Below are positions 13,642 to 14,709 of a DNA stretch of 14,709 nt, one piece after another. Positions within the stretch are counted from its first letter, which is position 1, and every line of letters starts with the position of its first letter. Source of the stretch: Nitrospinota bacterium (lineage in GTDB: Bacteria > JADFOP01); NCBI GenBank assembly GCA_022562795.1, contig JADFOP010000048.1:1-14709 (forward strand), written 5' to 3'. The notes beneath the pieces were generated by a model, which ran no database searches, had not been told where the DNA came from, and saw only the letters and a program-made list of their open reading frames with translations. The position numbers and the translations under genes were made by a program.

Positions 13642-13687
13642 ATCGGCTGCTCAAACTCCCCATAATTATAACCATAAATGGTGTGCA

Positions 13688-14071
13688 ATGTCAAGCGATA
13701 AATCACCTGACGTAGTGATTAACCCTATCTGTAAGAGAATCAAAGAGTTACGAGAAGAAAGGGGCTGGAATCAACGGGAGCTGGCCAACGCGGCCGGTAT
13801 CCATCCCAACTTCATCAACCGGGTCGAGGCGGGAAAAGGCTTAAGCCTCGATAATCTCTGTAAGATTTTCGACGCCCTGGGAGTCTCTATAGAAGAACCT
13901 CATGAAGAGCGGGGCGTCCCCGCCTTCCGCGAGGACCGCCTGGCCCCCATGTACGGAAGGATGCGTCCGGAGAGCAGGAAGCTCCTGGAAGAGGTCCTTG
14001 CGGATCGCGAAGGGCGGAGCTACCTGCTCGAGCAGGCCCGGTTTTGGTTGAGCCGACGAAAGGGAAAATAG
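13688..14071 (+). CDS. XRE-family transcriptional regulator
   Basis: A 127-residue protein with an N-terminal HTH_3/Cro-C1 domain at residues 15-68 (KRIKELREERGWNQRELA, AGIHPNFINRVEAGKG, then LDNLCKIFDALGVS) and a charged helical tail of about 55 residues (REDRLAPMYGRM, LEEVLADREG, EQARFWLSRRKGK) that could mediate dimerisation. The ATG at 13688 is chosen because it leaves a complete HTH domain. The SD is poor, so translation may be weak. The two palindromes at 13567-13579 and 13623-13635 upstream are the obvious candidates for autoregulation (inference). radC follows in an overlapping or abutting frame, so the two are probably one operon. Confidence 0.92.
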   Translation: MSSDKSPDVVINPICKRIKELREERGWNQRELANAAGIHPNFINRVEAGKGLSLDNLCKIFDALGVSIEEPHEERGVPAFREDRLAPMYGRMRPESRKLLEEVLADREGRSYLLEQARFWLSRRKGK

Positions 14072-14709
14072 CGAAGGAGAAGCGCCACAGGGTCGCCGAG
14101 TGGCCGGTCAGCGAGCAACCGAGGGAGCGGCTTAGGGCGTTCGGCGCGCCCGCCTGCTCCGACGCGCAGCTTCTCGCCATCCTGCTTCGGACTGGCGACG
14201 GCAAGGTCGACCCTGTTACGCTCGCCCGCTCGCTCATTCACGAATTCGGAGGCCTTAGGGCCCTCTCCGAAGCCTCGATCGACGAGTTCATGGAGATCAA
14301 GGGCCTCGGGCTCGCCAAGGCTGCGGTCATACGGGCCGCCTTTGCCCTAAGCCAGAGGCTGGGCAACGCCGATGGCGCCGACCGGCCCATCTTCGACGCC
14401 GGGGACGTTTTCGACGTCTACGGCGAGGAGATGGCGGCGCTCCCCCACGAGGTGCTCAGGCTCCTCGTCCTCAACGCCAAAAACCGCCTCATCAGACACC
14501 GGGACATCGCCGTCGGCGGGCTCTTCGGACGAAACGTCCGGGCTGCCGACGCCTTCTACCACGCTGTGCGCGAGCGGGCCGCCTCGGTGATTTTCGTCCA
14601 CAACCATCCCTCGGGCGACCCGACGCCGAGCAAGGACGACCGGGACCTGACCCGACACTTATGCGAGACGGGCGCCCTGCTCGACATCCCCGTCCTCGAC
14701 CACATCATC
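14044..14709 (+). CDS. radC: RadC family JAB-domain protein (partial, runs off the window)
   Basis: At least 222 codons, open to the right edge. The N-terminal part has PRERLRAFGA, SDAQLLAILLRTG and a helix-hairpin-helix segment EIKGLGLAKAAVIRAAFALSQR split around KGLGLAKA. The C-terminal JAB/MPN-like metal site is VIFVHNHPSGDPTPSKDD, with the HxHPSG and distal Asp expected of RadC. Despite the old name, its role in DNA repair is doubtful. The start is unresolved: TTG at 14044 would overlap the XRE gene by 28 bases, and no ATG or GTG is found in frame before the conserved region. A strong GAAGGAG at 14073-14079 has no usable start at normal spacing. Confidence 0.92.
   Translation, partial: MVEPTKGKIAKEKRHRVAEWPVSEQPRERLRAFGAPACSDAQLLAILLRTGDGKVDPVTLARSLIHEFGGLRALSEASIDEFMEIKGLGLAKAAVIRAAFALSQRLGNADGADRPIFDAGDVFDVYGEEMAALPHEVLRLLVLNAKNRLIRHRDIAVGGLFGRNVRAADAFYHAVRERAASVIFVHNHPSGDPTPSKDDRDLTRHLCETGALLDIPVLDHII

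Larger units (their letters stand above)
13275..13687. other. 413-base regulatory intergenic region
   Basis: Lies between the divergent methyltransferase and XRE genes. In order it holds the CAACCGGTTG palindrome (13314-13323), a short tandem repeat (13372-13399), an unassigned GC-rich stretch (about 13405-13530) with GGAGGC/GCCTCC (about 13514-13519 and 13531-13536), and two promoter-like elements with paired palindromes (13537-13641). No gene is evident, although a frame in phase with the XRE gene is open from about 13403 without a supported start. Confidence 0.5.

Noticed and set aside
13403-13687. N-terminal extension of the XRE protein (95 more residues)
   Set aside because: The frame is open but has no supported start, covers the promoter-like elements and palindromes, and translates to low-complexity Pro/Arg-rich sequence; the HTH domain is complete from the ATG at 13688.
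1-14709. CRISPR array, insertion sequence or transposase
   Set aside because: No regularly spaced repeats, no transposase or cas-like protein and no terminal inverted repeats were seen on either strand.

Overview
The window looks like a chromosomal piece of a bacterium, probably an uncultured one. Genes have Shine-Dalgarno sites, sigma70-like promoters are visible, ATG/GTG/TTG all seem to serve as starts, and TGA is used as a normal stop. Most genes are clearly GC-rich. Three coding stretches are visibly poorer in GC: 5238-5984, 6519-8954 (milder) and 12504-13274. I cannot assign a phylum from the sequence alone.

Layout. Bases 1-108 are the last codons of a gene that looks like a UDP-glucose 4-epimerase. 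A GT4 glycosyltransferase (148-1332, +) follows and converges on an M16 zinc peptidase (1371-2639, -). A minus-strand surface-glycan block runs from about 10913 down to 2787. In transcription order it holds a Wzx-like flippase (10913-9306), a large membrane protein with an alkaline-phosphatase-superfamily ectodomain (8954-6519), a decayed zone with a remnant of the flippase 3' end (6343-5985), a CmcI-like methyltransferase/hydroxylase interrupted by an in-frame TGA (5984-5238), a GT2 glycosyltransferase (5011-4094) and a GT4 glycosyltransferase (4007-2787). Divergent from the flippase is a CDP-alcohol phosphatidyltransferase-like protein (about 11215-12036, +), followed by tRNA-Ala(CGC) at 12200-12275 with a very good promoter. 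A low-GC SAM methyltransferase (13244-12504, -) converges on the tRNA. Across a 440-base regulatory region from it lies an XRE-type regulator (13688-14071, +), which overlaps or abuts radC, cut by the window end.

How the genes fit together. Epimerase, glycosyltransferases, flippase and tailoring enzymes point to assembly and export of a cell-surface polysaccharide or glycolipid. The 811-residue protein has the architecture of eukaryotic GPI ethanolamine-phosphate transferases: one N-terminal membrane segment, a phosphatase-fold ectodomain, then many membrane segments. With the neighbouring CDP-alcohol phosphatidyltransferase-like protein this suggests, as inference, a phospholipid-linked or phospho-decorated glycan.

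Main points for a second look: the GPI-transferase-like protein; the direct repeat of the flippase 3' end on both sides of it; the CDP-alcohol phosphatidyltransferase whose last motif aspartate is glycine; the in-frame TGA in the CmcI-like gene; and a pair of 13-bp palindromes sitting on two promoter-like elements upstream of the XRE-radC pair.
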